Positions 13,460 to 14,425 of a stretch of DNA of 14,425 bases are shown piece after piece. The stretch's first letter is position 1. Every line of letters starts with the position of its first letter. Origin of the DNA: Thermoplasmata archaeon (GTDB taxonomy: Archaea > Thermoplasmatota > Thermoplasmata > Thermoplasmatales > Thermoplasmataceae); the NCBI GenBank assembly GCA_021797055.1, contig JAKAAI010000043.1, forward strand, positions 1 through 14,425, read 5' to 3'. The translations under genes were made by a program, and so were the position numbers. The notes under the pieces were generated by a model. That model did not search any database. It saw nothing but the letters and a program-made list of their open reading frames with translations, and was not told the origin of the DNA.

Positions 13460-14425
13460 TTATTTCTTCGCTGAGAAATTTTTTCTGAATAGATAATAAT
13501 AAAGTAACGGGTCAAATATTGTTATGATTCCACCAATAAGCGGCGGATATACAATGTTAATAGCCAGCAGGCTTCCAGCTGCAGGGGGTGAAGCAGCAGA
13601 AAAACCGGATCTCGCCATTGATGTAGCGCCTGACGTTGTAGCCCTTTCTGATTCATCCACTATCCCCATCGCGAATGACTGCCTCACCGGGACAGCTCCC
13701 ATCTGCATACCCTGCCTTAGGACGTAAAAAACTGATGCAAAGATCAGAAAAGGACTAAGTGCAAGTGCGATGAGTGAAACAGATGAGATAATTCTAGTCC
13801 ATATAATAGAAGTTAGTTCTGCTTCAGGTCGTAAAATTCTGGGCAGTACAACCATTACTATCAGAACAAATATGTTTGAAAGGCCAAATATTATCCCTAT
13901 TTCACCAGATGATATCCCATATCTCAGATGAAACCATAGTGAAAATATTGGTGATATAAAGCCCGTGCCTATCCCGCTTGGGACGGTCGGAAGTGACAAT
14001 CTCAATATTTTCTTCCAGGAAAGATCAGGAAGTATGTGTTTGCTTCTAATGCCATTGTCTTTGAGGAACACTGAGATTACTAGCCCAAGAATACCCAGTA
14101 TCCCTGCAAGATAAAAGAGATTGTAGACGTTTATCCTTTGGGATTCAACTAAGTCGATGAGAAAAGACCCTGCGCTGGCTGCCATTATTCCAATGGCGGA
14201 TGCCAGAGACAGGACTTTGGAAAAATTCTTTCTCTCTGTGAACTCTGTAACAAGTGCTGTCTGCACTGCACCAAAAGGCCCTCCGGAACCTATTGGACCG
14301 CCGCCTGATCCAGTGAATCCACCGATTCCACTAAGAAGCATGAGCACAAAAATGTCTTTTGAACTGAGAAAAAGGAGGGATGAAAGAGAAAACATGAGAA
14401 AAAGTCCTGCCAGAACTAGCTTTCT
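13460..14425 (-). CDS. Major facilitator superfamily transporter (5' end beyond window)
   Basis: The minus-strand frame is open to the right edge with no stop. The first ATG inside the window is at 14395, but ten more in-frame codons (RKLVLAGLFL) precede it. They read as the basic loop between helices 2 and 3 plus the start of helix 3 of an MFS protein, so the true start lies outside. At least nine hydrophobic segments are visible. The first full one is followed by a strikingly glycine-rich helix (GIGGFTGSGGGPIGSGGPFG, residues 23-42 from that ATG), and then a basic cytoplasmic loop (FTERKNFSKVL) typical of the region between helices 4 and 5. A second basic loop (FLKDNGIRSKH) separates the two halves. 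Substrate is unknown; the fold suits drug, sugar or metabolite transport. It ends 117 bp before the glycosylase start on the same strand. Confidence 0.8.
   Translation of the reverse strand, partial: RKLVLAGLFLMFSLSSLLFLSSKDIFVLMLLSGIGGFTGSGGGPIGSGGPFGAVQTALVTEFTERKNFSKVLSLASAIGIMAASAGSFLIDLVESQRINVYNLFYLAGILGILGLVISVFLKDNGIRSKHILPDLSWKKILRLSLPTVPSGIGTGFISPIFSLWFHLRYGISSGEIGIIFGLSNIFVLIVMVVLPRILRPEAELTSIIWTRIISSVSLIALALSPFLIFASVFYVLRQGMQMGAVPVRQSFAMGIVDESERATTSGATSMARSGFSAASPPAAGSLLAINIVYPPLIGGIITIFDPLLYYYLFRKNFSAKK

Noticed and set aside
1..14425. CRISPR array, insertion sequence, prophage or integrative element
   Set aside because: No repeated spacer-repeat units, transposase, integrase, terminal inverted repeats or tRNA attachment site are seen.

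Overview
The window looks like ordinary chromosome of a thermoacidophilic or acidophilic euryarchaeon, most probably a member of the Thermoplasmatales (Thermoplasma/Ferroplasma/Cuniculiplasma-like). The reasons are a geranylgeranyl-reductase-family flavoprotein, an SDR-type threonine dehydrogenase, a family-4 [4Fe-4S] uracil-DNA glycosylase, AGG/AGA/ATA-rich codon use, and archaeal TATA boxes centred 25-28 nt upstream of most first-gene start codons, with no leader. The assignment is inference from family knowledge; no 16S or other marker lies in the window. I see no rRNA, tRNA, CRISPR, IS element or phage gene.

Layout. Positions 1-221 hold the possible first codons of a leftward gene and the promoter of a geranylgeranyl-reductase-like flavoprotein (222-1268, +). 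Facing it is an HxlR-type regulator (1270-1662, -). Divergent from the regulator is a compact three-gene operon (1720-3656, +): a SelW-like Rdx redox protein, a thioredoxin-type arsenate reductase (arsC) and the arsenite permease arsB. A 7-bp inverted repeat flanks the shared TATA-like element between regulator and operon and is a good operator candidate. arsB ends 15 bp inside the 3' end of nth (endonuclease III, -). nth lies directly downstream of kbl (glycine C-acetyltransferase, -). Divergent from kbl are tdh (threonine dehydrogenase, +) and an MqnA-like protein. Tdh and Kbl together convert threonine to glycine and acetyl-CoA.

Next comes a 1235-residue leftward protein (7295-11002) joining a Hanks-type Ser/Thr kinase, a STAND/AAA ATPase with winged helix, and a long TPR-like tail. 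This bacterial-style signalling protein is the most unusual gene here. A 265-bp divergent promoter region separates it from guaB (IMP dehydrogenase, +). guaB overlaps tail-to-tail with a family-4 uracil-DNA glycosylase (-). The window ends inside an MFS transporter (-) whose 5' end lies beyond the right edge.

Main points of interest: (1) an arsenic operon apparently controlled by an HxlR protein instead of ArsR, and carrying an Rdx protein with a vicinal CC tail; (2) the kinase-STAND-TPR protein; (3) a degenerate MqnA homologue co-transcribed with threonine dehydrogenase; (4) a very regular leaderless promoter geometry, which also helps to correct the glycosylase start codon.
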